64,000 bases of DNA from CAG-390 sp045531455 (GTDB taxonomy: Bacteria > Bacillota > Clostridia > Oscillospirales > CAG-272). Below, one piece after another: positions 43,615 to 53,118 of the stretch. Where the stretch lies: assembly GCA_045531455.1 (NCBI GenBank), contig JAZSEA010000060.1, positions 72,330-136,329 on the forward strand. The letters run 5' to 3'. A model generated the notes under the pieces. The model was given only the letters and a program-made list of their open reading frames with translations, had not been told where the DNA came from and did no database searches. The position numbers and the translations under genes are program-made. The number at the start of each line of letters is the position of its first letter. Positions within the stretch are counted from its first letter, which is position 1.

Positions 43615-45852
43615 ATGGATAACAGGAATGAAATTATCCATCCCGGGACGGGAATAGACCGTTTGCTCGGCATTCTTGCGGGAACGGGAAAAAACTACAA
43701 TATAGAAAAAATTCAGCAGGCGTATAACTATGCTGCGGCTCTGCATGAAGGGCAGTTCAGAGCGAGCGGTGAGCCCTATATTTCGCATCCTCTGGCTGTT
43801 GCGGAAATAGTTGCGGGTCTCGAGCTTGACAGCGATTCTATCTGCTCGGCTCTGCTTCACGATACCGTGGAGGACTGCGCCGATAAGACCAATCTTGCCG
43901 AGATCGAGAAGCTTTTCGGTCCGTCTGTTGCGGAGATCGTCGACGGACTCACAAAGATGGTAACGCTTGATATCGAGGATAAGGAAGAGGCTCATATCGA
44001 GAATCTGCGCAAGATGCTTCTTGCAATGTCACGCGATATCAGAGTCATATTCATCAAGCTTTGTGATAGACTTCACAATATGCGTACCTTGAATGCAAAG
44101 CCCGAAAAGAAACAGAGGATCACAGCTCTCGAGACTATGCAGGTCTTTGCACCTCTTGCTCACAGACTCGGTATGCAAAGAGTCAAGCAGGAACTTGAGA
44201 ATCTCGGACTTTACTATCTCGACCCTATCGGTTATGAGGAAGTAAAGAGCGATATAGAGAGAAAATACGGTCAGAATCAGAATTTCATAGATAATATCCG
44301 CTCGCTTGTATCCGAAAAGCTTCAGGAATATGCTGTGGATTATCGACTCGAAGGACGAATTAAGACGGTATACAGTATTTATAAGAAGATGTATACTCAG
44401 AACAAGAGCTTTGATGAGATTTATGACTTTTATGCTCTTCGTATCATCGTAAATACCGAGCTTGAGTGCTATACCGTTCTCGGAATAATTCACGAGAAAT
44501 TCAACTCTATGCCCGGCAGATTCAAGGATTACATTTCGACGCCTAAGCCGAATATGTACCGTTCTCTCCATACAACCGTAATCGGACGAGACGGTATCCC
44601 CTTCGAGGTTCAGATCCGTACGCGAGAGATGCATCAGATCGCGGAATACGGTGTTGCGGCGCATTGGAAATACAAGAGCGGCGAGAAGGCGGGAATGGAT
44701 CTCGACAAAAAGCTTGAATGGATCGCAAGGCTTATCGAAACCGAGGATGAAGCCAGAGACCCGGACGAATTTATGCAGGCACTCAAGACCGATGTATTCC
44801 ACGACGAGACATATGTTTTCACTCCCAAGGGCGACGTTATTGCTCTGCCTTACGGCTCTACCGTCATTGACTTTGCCTACGCTATTCACTCAGCAGTCGG
44901 TAATAAGATGGTGGGCGCGAAGATCAACGGTATGATCGTACCAATCGACCGAGTGCCGAAGAACGGCGAGATAGTTGAAATCATAACTTCATCCGCTTCC
45001 AAGGGCCCGAGCCGAGACTGGCTTAAGATTGTTCAGACGAGTGAAGCACGAACAAAGATCCGTTCGTGGTTCAAAAAGGAAAAGAGAGCGGACAATATCG
45101 TTGTCGGTAAGGCTGCGCTTGAAGCTGAATTCAAGCGTTTCGGAAGAAGCTATACCGAAGCTCAGTTTGTTGAGGTGTGTACAGCAGTCGGAGCGAGAAC
45201 CGGCTTTATGAGCTTCGACGACCTTTGCAATACTCTCGGATACGGCGGTCTTGCAATATCGAAGATCGCGCTCAAGCTCAGAGATGAGTTTGACCGCGTT
45301 GTCAAGCCCGAGGAGCCCGTAGCTCCGGTTACGGACGTATCGCAGGTTCAGGTTTCCAAGAAACCGAGAAATGTAAAGAGCAACAGCGGCGTTATCGTCG
45401 ACGGCGAGGCTGGCTGCTCCGTTAAGTTCGCCAAATGCTGTAATCCGCTTCCCGGTGACGATATCATCGGTTTTATTACAAAAGGCTACGGCATCTCGGT
45501 TCATAAGAGAGACTGCCCGAACGTAAAGCTGGGCATGCGCGATCTTGAGCACGCAAACAGATGGGTTCCCGTTGAATGGGAGCAGGGTACGGTAGGTGAA
45601 TCGGGTGCGAGTATGTACGAAGCGCTTGTACGTATCATCGCAGATAATACTATTTCGCTTATTGCAAATATCACGAGCACACTTGCGGATATGAGAGTGT
45701 CGATCTTGCAGATCAACTCGCTTACCCGTTCCGATAATACGATCATTATCGACGTTAAGGTAGGATGTAAGAATATCGATCATTACAATTCGATAGTGTC
45801 AAGACTTACTTCGCTTAAGGACATTAAAAACGTTACAAGAGGTTTTTCATAA
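43615..45852 (+). CDS. rel: Bifunctional (p)ppGpp synthase/hydrolase Rel
   Basis: A 745-residue stringent-response enzyme. The hydrolase domain keeps its metal ligands (His58, His82-Asp83 in LLHDTVED). The synthetase domain has RFKD at 302-305, the motif of bifunctional enzymes, plus PKPNMYRSLHTT and EVQIRT. TGS (about 405-465), zinc-finger (CCNPLPGDD) and ACT (last 80 residues) regulatory domains follow. Both activities should be intact. ATG 43615 follows AGGAG. The recJ-rel-dtd-hemZ order is common in Clostridia. Confidence 0.97.
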   Translation: MDNRNEIIHPGTGIDRLLGILAGTGKNYNIEKIQQAYNYAAALHEGQFRASGEPYISHPLAVAEIVAGLELDSDSICSALLHDTVEDCADKTNLAEIEKLFGPSVAEIVDGLTKMVTLDIEDKEEAHIENLRKMLLAMSRDIRVIFIKLCDRLHNMRTLNAKPEKKQRITALETMQVFAPLAHRLGMQRVKQELENLGLYYLDPIGYEEVKSDIERKYGQNQNFIDNIRSLVSEKLQEYAVDYRLEGRIKTVYSIYKKMYTQNKSFDEIYDFYALRIIVNTELECYTVLGIIHEKFNSMPGRFKDYISTPKPNMYRSLHTTVIGRDGIPFEVQIRTREMHQIAEYGVAAHWKYKSGEKAGMDLDKKLEWIARLIETEDEARDPDEFMQALKTDVFHDETYVFTPKGDVIALPYGSTVIDFAYAIHSAVGNKMVGAKINGMIVPIDRVPKNGEIVEIITSSASKGPSRDWLKIVQTSEARTKIRSWFKKEKRADNIVVGKAALEAEFKRFGRSYTEAQFVEVCTAVGARTGFMSFDDLCNTLGYGGLAISKIALKLRDEFDRVVKPEEPVAPVTDVSQVQVSKKPRNVKSNSGVIVDGEAGCSVKFAKCCNPLPGDDIIGFITKGYGISVHKRDCPNVKLGMRDLEHANRWVPVEWEQGTVGESGASMYEALVRIIADNTISLIANITSTLADMRVSILQINSLTRSDNTIIIDVKVGCKNIDHYNSIVSRLTSLKDIKNVTRGFS

Positions 45853-46326
45853 ATGATAGCAGTTGTACAAAGAGTCAGCGGCGCCGAGGTCGTTGTTGAT
45901 GGTAATACAGTTGGTAAATGCGGAAGAGGGCTTCTGATCCTTCTCGGTGTTGCATCGGGTGATACCAAGGCGGATGCCGATCTGATTATTAAGAAGATCC
46001 CCTCACTCAGAATATTTACCGATGAAAATGATAAAATGAATCTCTCTTTGACCGATATCGGCGGTGAGATCCTGGCAATATCAAATTTTACGTTGCTCGC
46101 CAATTGCAGAAGAGGAAACCGTCCCGATTATATGGGAGCGGAGAAGCCTTCGGAAGCTTCTGCAATGTATGATTATTTCGTCGAAAAACTCAAAGAATCA
46201 GTGCCGCACGTTGCAACGGGTATCTTTGGCGCTGATATGAAGATCGATGCGCTGAACGACGGTCCCGTGACGATAATTCTTGACAGCAATGCGCTTAAGG
46301 CTCCTAGATCGGGAGGTGTATCATGA
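45853..46326 (+). CDS. dtd: D-aminoacyl-tRNA deacylase
   Basis: A 157-residue enzyme that removes D-amino acids and glycine mischarged on tRNA. It begins MIAVVQRVSGAEVVVDG and has the cross-subunit motifs SNFTLLANCRRGNRP (near 77-91) and NDGPVTIILDS (C-terminal). Its start directly follows the rel stop (TAA-ATG), and its end overlaps hemZ by 4 bp, so it is tightly coupled on both sides. Confidence 0.97.
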   Translation: MIAVVQRVSGAEVVVDGNTVGKCGRGLLILLGVASGDTKADADLIIKKIPSLRIFTDENDKMNLSLTDIGGEILAISNFTLLANCRRGNRPDYMGAEKPSEASAMYDYFVEKLKESVPHVATGIFGADMKIDALNDGPVTIILDSNALKAPRSGGVS

Positions 46327-47810
46327 TACTGCATATTGACGGCGATATTAACAGATACTATGTACAGACTCTGTGCATGATCTTCTTCCCGGGCTCAACT
46401 TTCCCTGATGACGAAGAGCCTTCCGAGGATATTCCCGAATTGACTCTCAAGGTAGAAAAGACAGAAGGCGGATATACCGCGCATACTTTTGTCAAGCTTG
46501 GATCGAACTCAGCAGAATTTACGAGAGAAACCTTACTTCGTCCCGATCTTACCGATGAGCGATGCCGTAAGCTTGCAGTTGGTGCTTCGGTTGCGGGTGC
46601 TCTTGGTAAGCTTCTTGAATACAGACCCACTTGGGGAGTACTTACCGGTGTTCGTCCTACAAAGGTTGCAACGGAAATGCTTGCAACGGGTATGAGCAAG
46701 ACGCGCGTAAAGCGTCAGCTTATGAGCGACTATCTCCTTTATGCCAAGAAGGCGAATCTTGCGACAGAGGTAGCTCTTCATGAACAAAAGATCATAGGCA
46801 CGCCTTCTCCGGCAGATTGCAGTATCTATGTTTCTATTCCTTTTTGTCCTACAAGATGTCAGTATTGCTCGTTTGTCTGTTATACCTCGAATAAGCTTCT
46901 CTCGCTTATTCCCGAATACGTTGACAGACTTGTATGCGACATCAAGGAGCTCTTTGCGGCGATAGACAGAAATAAGCTTAACGTAAAGACCGTATATATT
47001 GGCGGCGGAACACCTTCCATCCTTGAACCCGATCAGCTCCGCAAATTGCTTGACGTACTCGCCGAAGGCATTGAAGGAAGAAATATCGAGGAGTTCACCT
47101 GTGAGTCGGGACGGCCCGATACTATAACAAAGGAAAAACTACGGGTGATCAAGGAGTACGGAGTCGGACGTATCAGCGTAAATCCGCAGACTCTTTGCGA
47201 AGAAGTTCTGCAGGGAATAGGACGATCACATACTGTTGAAGATTTCTACAGAGCTTATAATACAGCACGTGAAGTCGGAATTGAAGCAATCAATACGGAC
47301 CTTATTGCAGGTCTTCCCGGAGACACGTTCCAGAGATTCTCCGCTTCTATGGATGGAATCATCGCTCTTGAACCCAAAAACATCACGGTACATACTTTCT
47401 GTGTCAAGCGCTCTGCCGCTTGGAGACAGAGTAACGTATACTCTCTTCGCGGAGGTGATGCGGGAAAGTGTGTTGACTACGCACAGATCAGATCCAGAGA
47501 AGAGGGATATATTCCTTATTATATGTATAGGCAGAAGAATACCGTAGGCAACTTTGAAAACGTCGGTTTCTCAATGCCGGGCTATGAAGGAAAGTATAAT
47601 ATATATATGATGGAAGAGGTTCACTCCATCCTGTCCGCAGGAGCAGGTGCTGTAACCAAGCTTGTTAATCTTGGTATTCCCGGTGAAAAGAAGCCGATTA
47701 TCAAACGAATTTTCAATCCCAAATATCCATACGAGTATCTGCAAAAAGAAGGGACCTCGGAGATTATCGAGGGCATAGACAACTTTTTTGCAGAGAATCC
47801 TATAAAATAA
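46323..47810 (+). CDS. hemZ: Coproporphyrinogen III dehydrogenase HemZ-like radical SAM enzyme
   Basis: A 495-residue radical SAM protein. The cluster-binding CPTRCQYC is at 175-182, and GGGTPSILEPDQLRKLL follows, as in HemN/HemZ proteins. The N-terminal 170 residues are the extra domain specific to HemZ. The family oxidises coproporphyrinogen III anaerobically, though several HemN-like members have other roles, and no other haem genes are in this window. It overlaps dtd by 4 bp with a GGGAGG site. Confidence 0.92.
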   Translation: MILHIDGDINRYYVQTLCMIFFPGSTFPDDEEPSEDIPELTLKVEKTEGGYTAHTFVKLGSNSAEFTRETLLRPDLTDERCRKLAVGASVAGALGKLLEYRPTWGVLTGVRPTKVATEMLATGMSKTRVKRQLMSDYLLYAKKANLATEVALHEQKIIGTPSPADCSIYVSIPFCPTRCQYCSFVCYTSNKLLSLIPEYVDRLVCDIKELFAAIDRNKLNVKTVYIGGGTPSILEPDQLRKLLDVLAEGIEGRNIEEFTCESGRPDTITKEKLRVIKEYGVGRISVNPQTLCEEVLQGIGRSHTVEDFYRAYNTAREVGIEAINTDLIAGLPGDTFQRFSASMDGIIALEPKNITVHTFCVKRSAAWRQSNVYSLRGGDAGKCVDYAQIRSREEGYIPYYMYRQKNTVGNFENVGFSMPGYEGKYNIYMMEEVHSILSAGAGAVTKLVNLGIPGEKKPIIKRIFNPKYPYEYLQKEGTSEIIEGIDNFFAENPIK

Positions 47811-47840
47811 ACTATTTCGCATTTCGATTTGGAGGAAAAC

Positions 47841-48761
47841 ATGATCGAAGTAAGAAGATTTTTAACTCCCGAGCAGGCAGAGCAAAGTGTCCGAGAGGGC
47901 GATGCCGCCTTTGATGCAGAGCTCAGAAGCCACGCATACGATCTGCTTGTAAGCAGAGGAAGATTTCACGGTCAGGCAGTTAAGGCGATTGCTCTTTGCG
48001 GTCCGACTTGTGCGGGAAAGACCACTACAGCAAAAAAGTTAACTAAAATTCTTGAGGAAAAGGGCAAGCGTGTCCATATTCTTTCAATAGACGATTTTTA
48101 TTATGATAGAGAAACTCTGAAAGCTCGTTCGAAGGGAGGAGAGATCGATTTCGATTCTCCCGATACAATAGATGTAAAAGAGCTTTCCATGACTATCAGA
48201 GAAATTTTTGATGAAGATGAGGGCGTTGTTGAGGTTCCTACTTATGATTTTGTTTCGGGAACCCGAGGAGAGCCGCGTTTGATTCCTGTAGATGACAACG
48301 ATATCTTCATCATCGAGGGAATTCAGGTCTTTTATCCCGAAGTATACAGTCTTTTGAATTCATATCCGATTACAACAATTTATATTAACGCATCTAAAAC
48401 GATAAAAGGCGGAAATATTCAATTTCTTCCTATCGATATTCGCTTTTTCAGAAGGATCGTCAGGGATTACTATCGCAGAAATGCTTCGCCGGAATTTACC
48501 TTCGAGCTTTGGAATACTGTCAGAAAAAATGAAATTGATAATATTTTCCCTTATGCTCACAAAGCCAAAATTCAGCTGAATTCAACTGTTTGCTATGAGA
48601 TCGGTATGCTAAAGCCCTATCTTGACGAGATTCTTTCCCAGGTGCCCAAAACCAGCCCGTACTATTATGAAGCGCAAGATTATCTCGAACTTATCAAGGA
48701 CTTTTCACCTATTGATAAAAAGTATCTTTCTCCTGATTCACTCTATCATGAGTTTGTCTGA
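47841..48761 (+). CDS. Uridine-kinase-like nucleoside kinase
   Basis: A 306-residue P-loop kinase with Walker A GPTCAGKTT at 54-62, a DDFYYDRET substrate segment near 79-87 and a lid with several Arg residues (RFFRRIVRDYYRR). This N-terminally extended clostridial form is usually called a nucleoside or uridine kinase; it probably phosphorylates a nucleoside but the substrate is not shown. ATG 47841 follows GGAGG by 5 bp; the in-frame TTG 47829 is rejected. It sits 30 bp after hemZ. Confidence 0.88.
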   Translation: MIEVRRFLTPEQAEQSVREGDAAFDAELRSHAYDLLVSRGRFHGQAVKAIALCGPTCAGKTTTAKKLTKILEEKGKRVHILSIDDFYYDRETLKARSKGGEIDFDSPDTIDVKELSMTIREIFDEDEGVVEVPTYDFVSGTRGEPRLIPVDDNDIFIIEGIQVFYPEVYSLLNSYPITTIYINASKTIKGGNIQFLPIDIRFFRRIVRDYYRRNASPEFTFELWNTVRKNEIDNIFPYAHKAKIQLNSTVCYEIGMLKPYLDEILSQVPKTSPYYYEAQDYLELIKDFSPIDKKYLSPDSLYHEFV

Positions 48762-48762
48762 C

Positions 48763-48814
48763 GGTAATCATATTTGTGCTGTTTAAGAATATATTCTTAT
48801 TAATGATTACCTTT
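48763..48814 (+). terminator. Possible hairpin terminator or attenuator before the yabM-like gene
   Basis: GGTAATCA (48763-48770) pairs with TGATTACC (48804-48811) around an inner AAGAATATATTCTT dyad, followed by three Ts. It is weak as a terminator but may partly separate the two halves of the long operon. Confidence 0.4.
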
Positions 48815-48836
48815 GAATAATTTGGAGGATCCTTCG

Positions 48837-50477
48837 TTGTCAGATAATAAGGATATTGTTTCAACTACAAAATCCCGCCGAGAGGGAATTCTTTCGGGTG
48901 TGATGCTGTTAGCTGTCTCGACCTTTCTATGTAAGATCATCGGCTTGTTTTTCAAGATACCGATAATCAATATAGTCGGCATAGATGGGATGGCGTATTT
49001 CTCGTCCGCTTATAATATTTATATGCTCCTCAATTCGATTGCAGCCGCTGGTTTGCCTGTGGCACTTTCGATCCTTGTTGCTAAAAACAGAGCACTAGGG
49101 AATAACGAAAATATCAAAAAGATATTTTTATCAGCTTTAGCTGTATTTTTGCTGTTAGGTCTTGCGGGGACACTTCTGCTTTATTTCGGTGCGGATGCGT
49201 ATTCAAGGTTTATAGGTATCGAAGCTTCTGCACCAGCGGTTAAAGCAATAGCTCCAACATTGCTGTTTATCTGTATTTCGGGTGCTATCCGCGGCTACTT
49301 CCAAGGCCACGAGATAATGCTCCCGACTGCGCTGTCACAGTTAATGGAGTCGCTCGGAAAGCTCGCGCTGGGAGTTGGTTTTGCATTTTACGCAGTAGAG
49401 AAGGGTATGAATTCATCATACGCTGCCGCTGCTGCAGTTATGGGACTATCCGCGGGTGTGTTTCTTTCGGTTGTTTATCTTTTTGTGCGTCTGTTGTTTT
49501 TTTCAAAAAAAGCAAATCGCATATGCAATACCGATGAATCTGTTAAAGACAGCAATAAGAAAATACTGTACGATTTGTTTATCATCGCGTTTCCTATAAC
49601 GCTTTCCTCTTGTGTAACTAGTCTTACGAGTCTTGCCGATACTGCGCTGATCACCAATAGGTTGGTTGCAGGTGGATTTTCATCCGACGCTGCGGTGACG
49701 TTGTACAGTAGCTATACCAATTTAGCCATACCGCTATTTAATTTGCCACCGGCTTTGATTTCCGCGATAGGAATATCTCTGATACCCGCTCTGACCTCTG
49801 CAATAACCCGCAATGCCGAGAGCGAAGCAAAGAAAATATTCTCTTCGGCTGTCAAACTATGCAATACGTTTGCAATTCCTGCCGCCGCGGGAATCGCCGT
49901 ATTCGCAAAGCCGATTCTTCTTGCGATCTATCCCAACGAAGCCGAGGCTTGCAATTTTGCGGCACCATTGCTCTCAATATTATCTGCGGCAATCGTTTTT
50001 TCCTGCCTTACCACAGTCTGTAACGCCACTCTCCAGGCTTATATGAAACCGATGCTGCCGATTGTTTCAATGGCTTCGGGAGCGTTGGTAAAAATTGCGG
50101 TAGAATATATTTTGGTTGGCGGCGATATCGGAATCTACGGCGCACCTATCAGCACAGTTGCATGTACTCTGACCATATTGATTATGGATCTGATATTTAT
50201 TTCGTTATATACCCCGCAACGAATCGAACTTTTCTCATTGTTGAAGATTTTTGCCGCAACCGCAATATCGGTAGGTTTATCCGCTTTGCTTTATAATATC
50301 TTGCTTGGCTACGGTTGCTCCGATCTGCTTACCTTACTGATAGCAATACTAAGCGCAATCTGCCTATATATTGTTTTCGCACTTTTGTTTGGTGTCGTCA
50401 GTTATTCGGATTTGATTAGTCTCGGGATTTTGAATTCAGTTGCGGAAAAATTGAAAAAACTAAAATTGATTAAATAA
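48837..50477 (+). CDS. SpoVB/MurJ-like polysaccharide flippase (YabM homologue)
   Basis: A membrane protein of 546 residues with about 14 helices, starting at TTG 48837, 8 bp after GGAGG; the upstream TTG at 48813 has no ribosome site. The opening SGVMLLAVSTFLCKIIGL and SAAAIVFSCLTT-type helices match the MOP-family oligosaccharide exporters. Its place directly before mazG, the S4 protein, yabP, yabQ and divIC equals that of Bacillus yabM, which supports a peptidoglycan-precursor role. It is distinct from the flippase at 14.4 kb. Confidence 0.88.
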   Translation: MSDNKDIVSTTKSRREGILSGVMLLAVSTFLCKIIGLFFKIPIINIVGIDGMAYFSSAYNIYMLLNSIAAAGLPVALSILVAKNRALGNNENIKKIFLSALAVFLLLGLAGTLLLYFGADAYSRFIGIEASAPAVKAIAPTLLFICISGAIRGYFQGHEIMLPTALSQLMESLGKLALGVGFAFYAVEKGMNSSYAAAAAVMGLSAGVFLSVVYLFVRLLFFSKKANRICNTDESVKDSNKKILYDLFIIAFPITLSSCVTSLTSLADTALITNRLVAGGFSSDAAVTLYSSYTNLAIPLFNLPPALISAIGISLIPALTSAITRNAESEAKKIFSSAVKLCNTFAIPAAAGIAVFAKPILLAIYPNEAEACNFAAPLLSILSAAIVFSCLTTVCNATLQAYMKPMLPIVSMASGALVKIAVEYILVGGDIGIYGAPISTVACTLTILIMDLIFISLYTPQRIELFSLLKIFAATAISVGLSALLYNILLGYGCSDLLTLLIAILSAICLYIVFALLFGVVSYSDLISLGILNSVAEKLKKLKLIK

Positions 50478-50488
50478 GGAATAGAAAA

Positions 50489-51301
50489 ATGTCACAAAAT
50501 AATGGTTTTGAGTATCTCGCTACCAAAAAAGAAAAATATGATTTTAACGATCTTTGCTTGCTTGCAGAGCTCTTACGTGCTGAAGGTGGTTGCCCTTGGG
50601 ACAGAGAGCAAACGCATAAATCAATAAGGAAGGATATAATCGAGGAGACCTATGAGGTCATCGAGGCGATCGATAAGGAAGACCCATACCTTATGAGAGA
50701 GGAGCTCGGCGATCTCCTTTGGCAGATAGTATTTCACGCTCAGCTTGAGCGCGAAGAGGGAAGAGCGGATATGAGCGATATCATTCACGATATCTGCGCG
50801 AAGCTTGTACACCGTCATCCTCACGTGTTTGGAAACGTCGTAGCTGATACTTCTGACGTTGTTTTAAGCAATTGGGAAAAGATTAAAACCGAAGAAAAGC
50901 AAAGGAATACCGTAACCTCTAAGCTTGAATCGGTGCCTCCCGCGCTTCCTGCACTTATGAGAGCTCAAAAGGTTGGAAAGCGTGCTCCCTTCTTTGACTT
51001 CCCGGATGCCGATTCGGTATTGGTAAAGCTTGAGGAAGAAACCCGCGAGCTCAAGGAAGCGATCAACTCCGGCGATAAAGATTCTATAGATGAAGAATTT
51101 GGCGATATACTCTTTACGGCGGTTAGCCTCGCGAGAAAGCTTGGTCTTGATGCTGAAGAATCTCTTACAAGAGCAACAGAGAAGTTTATTACCAGATTCT
51201 CGAGACTTGAGAACGAGGTTATCAAGGATGGAAAGGACGTAACCACTCTTTCTATGGATGAGCTTGATGCCGTTTGGGACAGAATCAAGCACAATAATTA
51301 A
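50489..51301 (+). CDS. mazG: Nucleoside triphosphate pyrophosphohydrolase MazG
   Basis: A 270-residue house-cleaning enzyme that hydrolyses NTPs to NMP and pyrophosphate. It has two MazG domains; acidic metal-binding signatures appear in the first (EELGDLLWQIVFHAQ, about 71-85) and second (EEFGDILFTAVSLARK). This is the short form, lacking the N-terminal methylase domain of Bacillus YabN. It overlaps no neighbour but sits within 11-20 bp of both. Confidence 0.96.
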   Translation: MSQNNGFEYLATKKEKYDFNDLCLLAELLRAEGGCPWDREQTHKSIRKDIIEETYEVIEAIDKEDPYLMREELGDLLWQIVFHAQLEREEGRADMSDIIHDICAKLVHRHPHVFGNVVADTSDVVLSNWEKIKTEEKQRNTVTSKLESVPPALPALMRAQKVGKRAPFFDFPDADSVLVKLEEETRELKEAINSGDKDSIDEEFGDILFTAVSLARKLGLDAEESLTRATEKFITRFSRLENEVIKDGKDVTTLSMDELDAVWDRIKHNN

Positions 51302-51321
51302 TTATTATCAGGTATAAGAAA

Positions 51322-51564
51322 ATGAGATTGGATAAATATCTTAAGGTATCGAGAATCATCAAGCGCAGAACGGTTGCGAACGATGCTTGCGACGGTGATC
51401 TCGTAACAGTAAACGGTAAGCCCGCAAAGGCTTCATATGACGTAAAGATCGGAGATGTTATTACGGTACGGTTCGGTCAGCGTACACTCAGCGTTCGTGT
51501 CAAAGAGATCAAGGAGACTGTCGGCAAGGATTCCGCGGGCGATCTCTACGAAGTTGTAGATTGA
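51322..51564 (+). CDS. rqcP: S4-domain RNA-binding protein RqcP
   Basis: An 80-residue S4 protein (YabO in Bacillus). The RLDKYLKVSRIIKRRTVAND segment is the RNA-binding helix pair, and the rest is a short beta barrel. RqcP binds the 50S subunit and helps RqcH add alanine tails to stalled chains in ribosome quality control. The synteny with mazG and yabP makes the assignment firm. Confidence 0.95.
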   Translation: MRLDKYLKVSRIIKRRTVANDACDGDLVTVNGKPAKASYDVKIGDVITVRFGQRTLSVRVKEIKETVGKDSAGDLYEVVD

Positions 51565-51616
51565 CATAATTTTTACATATGCCGCATAGATTAATTCCGA
51601 AAAGAGGTGTTGATCT

Positions 51617-51889
51617 ATGGATAATAACAAGCCGCGGTCGGAGCATTCGATCGAGCTAAGTGCGAGAAAAAGTCTGAAGGTTAGCGGAGTTGATCAGATA
51701 ATCAGCTTTGACGAGAATTCCGTGATTCTTTCTTCTTCCTTGGGTGAATTGGAAATAAGCGGGTGTGATCTGAACGTAGATGCGCTTGACCTTGACAGAG
51801 GCTTTGCTTCGGTAAGCGGAGAAATATGCGGAATCAATTATCTTGATGAGCAAGTAAAAAAGAAAAACCGCTTCTGGAGCAGACGATGA
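51617..51889 (+). CDS. yabP: Sporulation protein YabP
   Basis: A 90-residue beta-rich protein of the YabP/YqfC family, with SFDENSVILSSSLGELEISG as its characteristic middle. YabP is made in sporulating cells and is needed for spore coat or cortex assembly. A GAGGTG site precedes ATG 51617. It overlaps yabQ by 4 bp. Its presence is strong evidence for endospore formation. Confidence 0.93.
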   Translation: MDNNKPRSEHSIELSARKSLKVSGVDQIISFDENSVILSSSLGELEISGCDLNVDALDLDRGFASVSGEICGINYLDEQVKKKNRFWSRR

Positions 51890-52473
51890 ATATAGCGTTG
51901 CATTCTGCCTATGGGTTGTTCGAGCTTTTGATTGCAGCTTTTGTAGGTGGAACGGTATCGGCTTTCGTATTTTTGCTCATCAGACAAATGTATCTTATAC
52001 CGCATGTAGTTACTGCGTCGCGCTTTTTGCGTTACGGCAGGTTTATGATTGGTATGAGAAATGCTAAGCCGAGAAAACTTTTGATTTCGGTATCTGATTT
52101 CAGTGCTTCCTTGATATTGGCGGCACTGCTGTTATGCTTGACATTTGTCTATAACAGCGGAAGATTCAGGCTGATTTCGTTAGTGTTTTTAATTATCGGC
52201 TTTGCTTTGGGTGTAACAAATTTTTCGCGTCCAATGCTCGGATTAACGGTATTTCTGCTGTTCTGCGTAAAGTGGCTCGCGGATATAGCGTTGTTTCCTT
52301 TTACGTGGATATTTATTATTCTGAAGAGGATAGCGAAGAAGGTGTTTTGCAAGTTTTACAATATTTGTTACTCGTTTATTGCGGCAAAATACACATCGTA
52401 CAGAATTTCAAGAATAAAAAAAGAAGCAAGATATGGCTTGCTTGACGATTATTATAAGGAAAAGATACAATGA
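51886..52473 (+). CDS. yabQ: Spore cortex biosynthesis protein YabQ
   Basis: A 195-residue membrane protein with about four or five helices: near 10-30, 65-85, 92-112 and 115-145. YabQ localises to the forespore membrane and is required for cortex formation. Recognition rests mainly on position between yabP and divIC plus the membrane profile. It overlaps both neighbours by 4 bp. Confidence 0.88.
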   Translation: MNIALHSAYGLFELLIAAFVGGTVSAFVFLLIRQMYLIPHVVTASRFLRYGRFMIGMRNAKPRKLLISVSDFSASLILAALLLCLTFVYNSGRFRLISLVFLIIGFALGVTNFSRPMLGLTVFLLFCVKWLADIALFPFTWIFIILKRIAKKVFCKFYNICYSFIAAKYTSYRISRIKKEARYGLLDDYYKEKIQ

Positions 52474-52799
52474 ACAAACAGTTTAATGCGAAAAAAAGAC
52501 AATTCTTTCGTGATACTCCTTTGTCCAAGGCGGGAATATTTATTAAGATCGCTTTGATAATAGTGATTATTATTCTCTTGGTGATCTCTGCAAATTTGCT
52601 TATGGAATACAGCGCGATTCTCAATGAATCAGCGCAGGTCGACGATGAGATCGGGGCTGCAGAGGAGAGAGTTGACGAGCTCGAGTATCTTATCAGTATG
52701 CCCAAGCACGACAGAAGTCTGATTATTCGTATTGCGCGTGAAAAGCTTGGGTTGGTACTTCCCGAGGAGATAATATATTATTCCGATAGGAATAATTAA
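52470..52799 (+). CDS. divIC: Septum formation initiator DivIC
   Basis: A 109-residue bitopic protein: basic cytoplasmic N terminus, a transmembrane helix at about 24-46, then a coiled coil (ESAQVDDEIGAAEERVDELE) and a C-terminal ARE-KLGLVLPEE segment typical of FtsB/DivIC. It bridges divisome proteins FtsL and DivIB. It overlaps yabQ by 4 bp and ends the run before a strong terminator. Confidence 0.94.
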   Translation: MNKQFNAKKRQFFRDTPLSKAGIFIKIALIIVIIILLVISANLLMEYSAILNESAQVDDEIGAAEERVDELEYLISMPKHDRSLIIRIAREKLGLVLPEEIIYYSDRNN

Positions 52800-52800
52800 A

Positions 52801-52835
52801 ATACAAAAAAGCAGCCGCGTGGCTGCTTTTTGTAT
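52801..52835. terminator. Bidirectional terminator after divIC
   Basis: An 11-bp GC-rich stem closed by GCGT (AAAAAGCAGCC with GGCTGCTTTTT) sits between convergent genes. Confidence 0.92.
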
Positions 52836-52847
52836 TTGATGTAATAA

Positions 52848-53099
52848 TTATAATGCGTTTTCCTTGAGAGCGGTTGCGAGCTGATCGGGGCAGGATGTGG
52901 GACGGGGACCGCATTTGATGCCCTCGAGTCTCGAGATAGCCTCGGTGACGGTCATTCCCTTAACGAGTGCCGCAACACCCTGTGTGTTTCCGCTGCATCC
53001 GCCGATAAACTTTACGGAGGTGATTACGGAATTGTCGTCAACAGTGATCTCGATTGCACGGGAGCATGTACCTTTTGTAGTATAAGTGAATTCTTTCAT
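52848..53099 (-). CDS. TSCPD domain protein (TIGR03905 family)
   Basis: An 83-residue protein with Cys12, Cys35, Cys63 and Cys70; the TSCPD signature is at 68-72 in GPRPTSCPDQLA. The TSCPD fold resembles the C-terminal domain of B12-dependent ribonucleotide reductases and may bind metal. The function of the stand-alone family is unknown. An AAGGAT-like site lies before ATG 53099. It follows htpG by about 20 bp on the same strand and may be read with it. Confidence 0.93.
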   Translation of the reverse strand: MKEFTYTTKGTCSRAIEITVDDNSVITSVKFIGGCSGNTQGVAALVKGMTVTEAISRLEGIKCGPRPTSCPDQLATALKENAL

Positions 53100-53118
53100 T
53101 TTATTATCCTTTCTTAAT

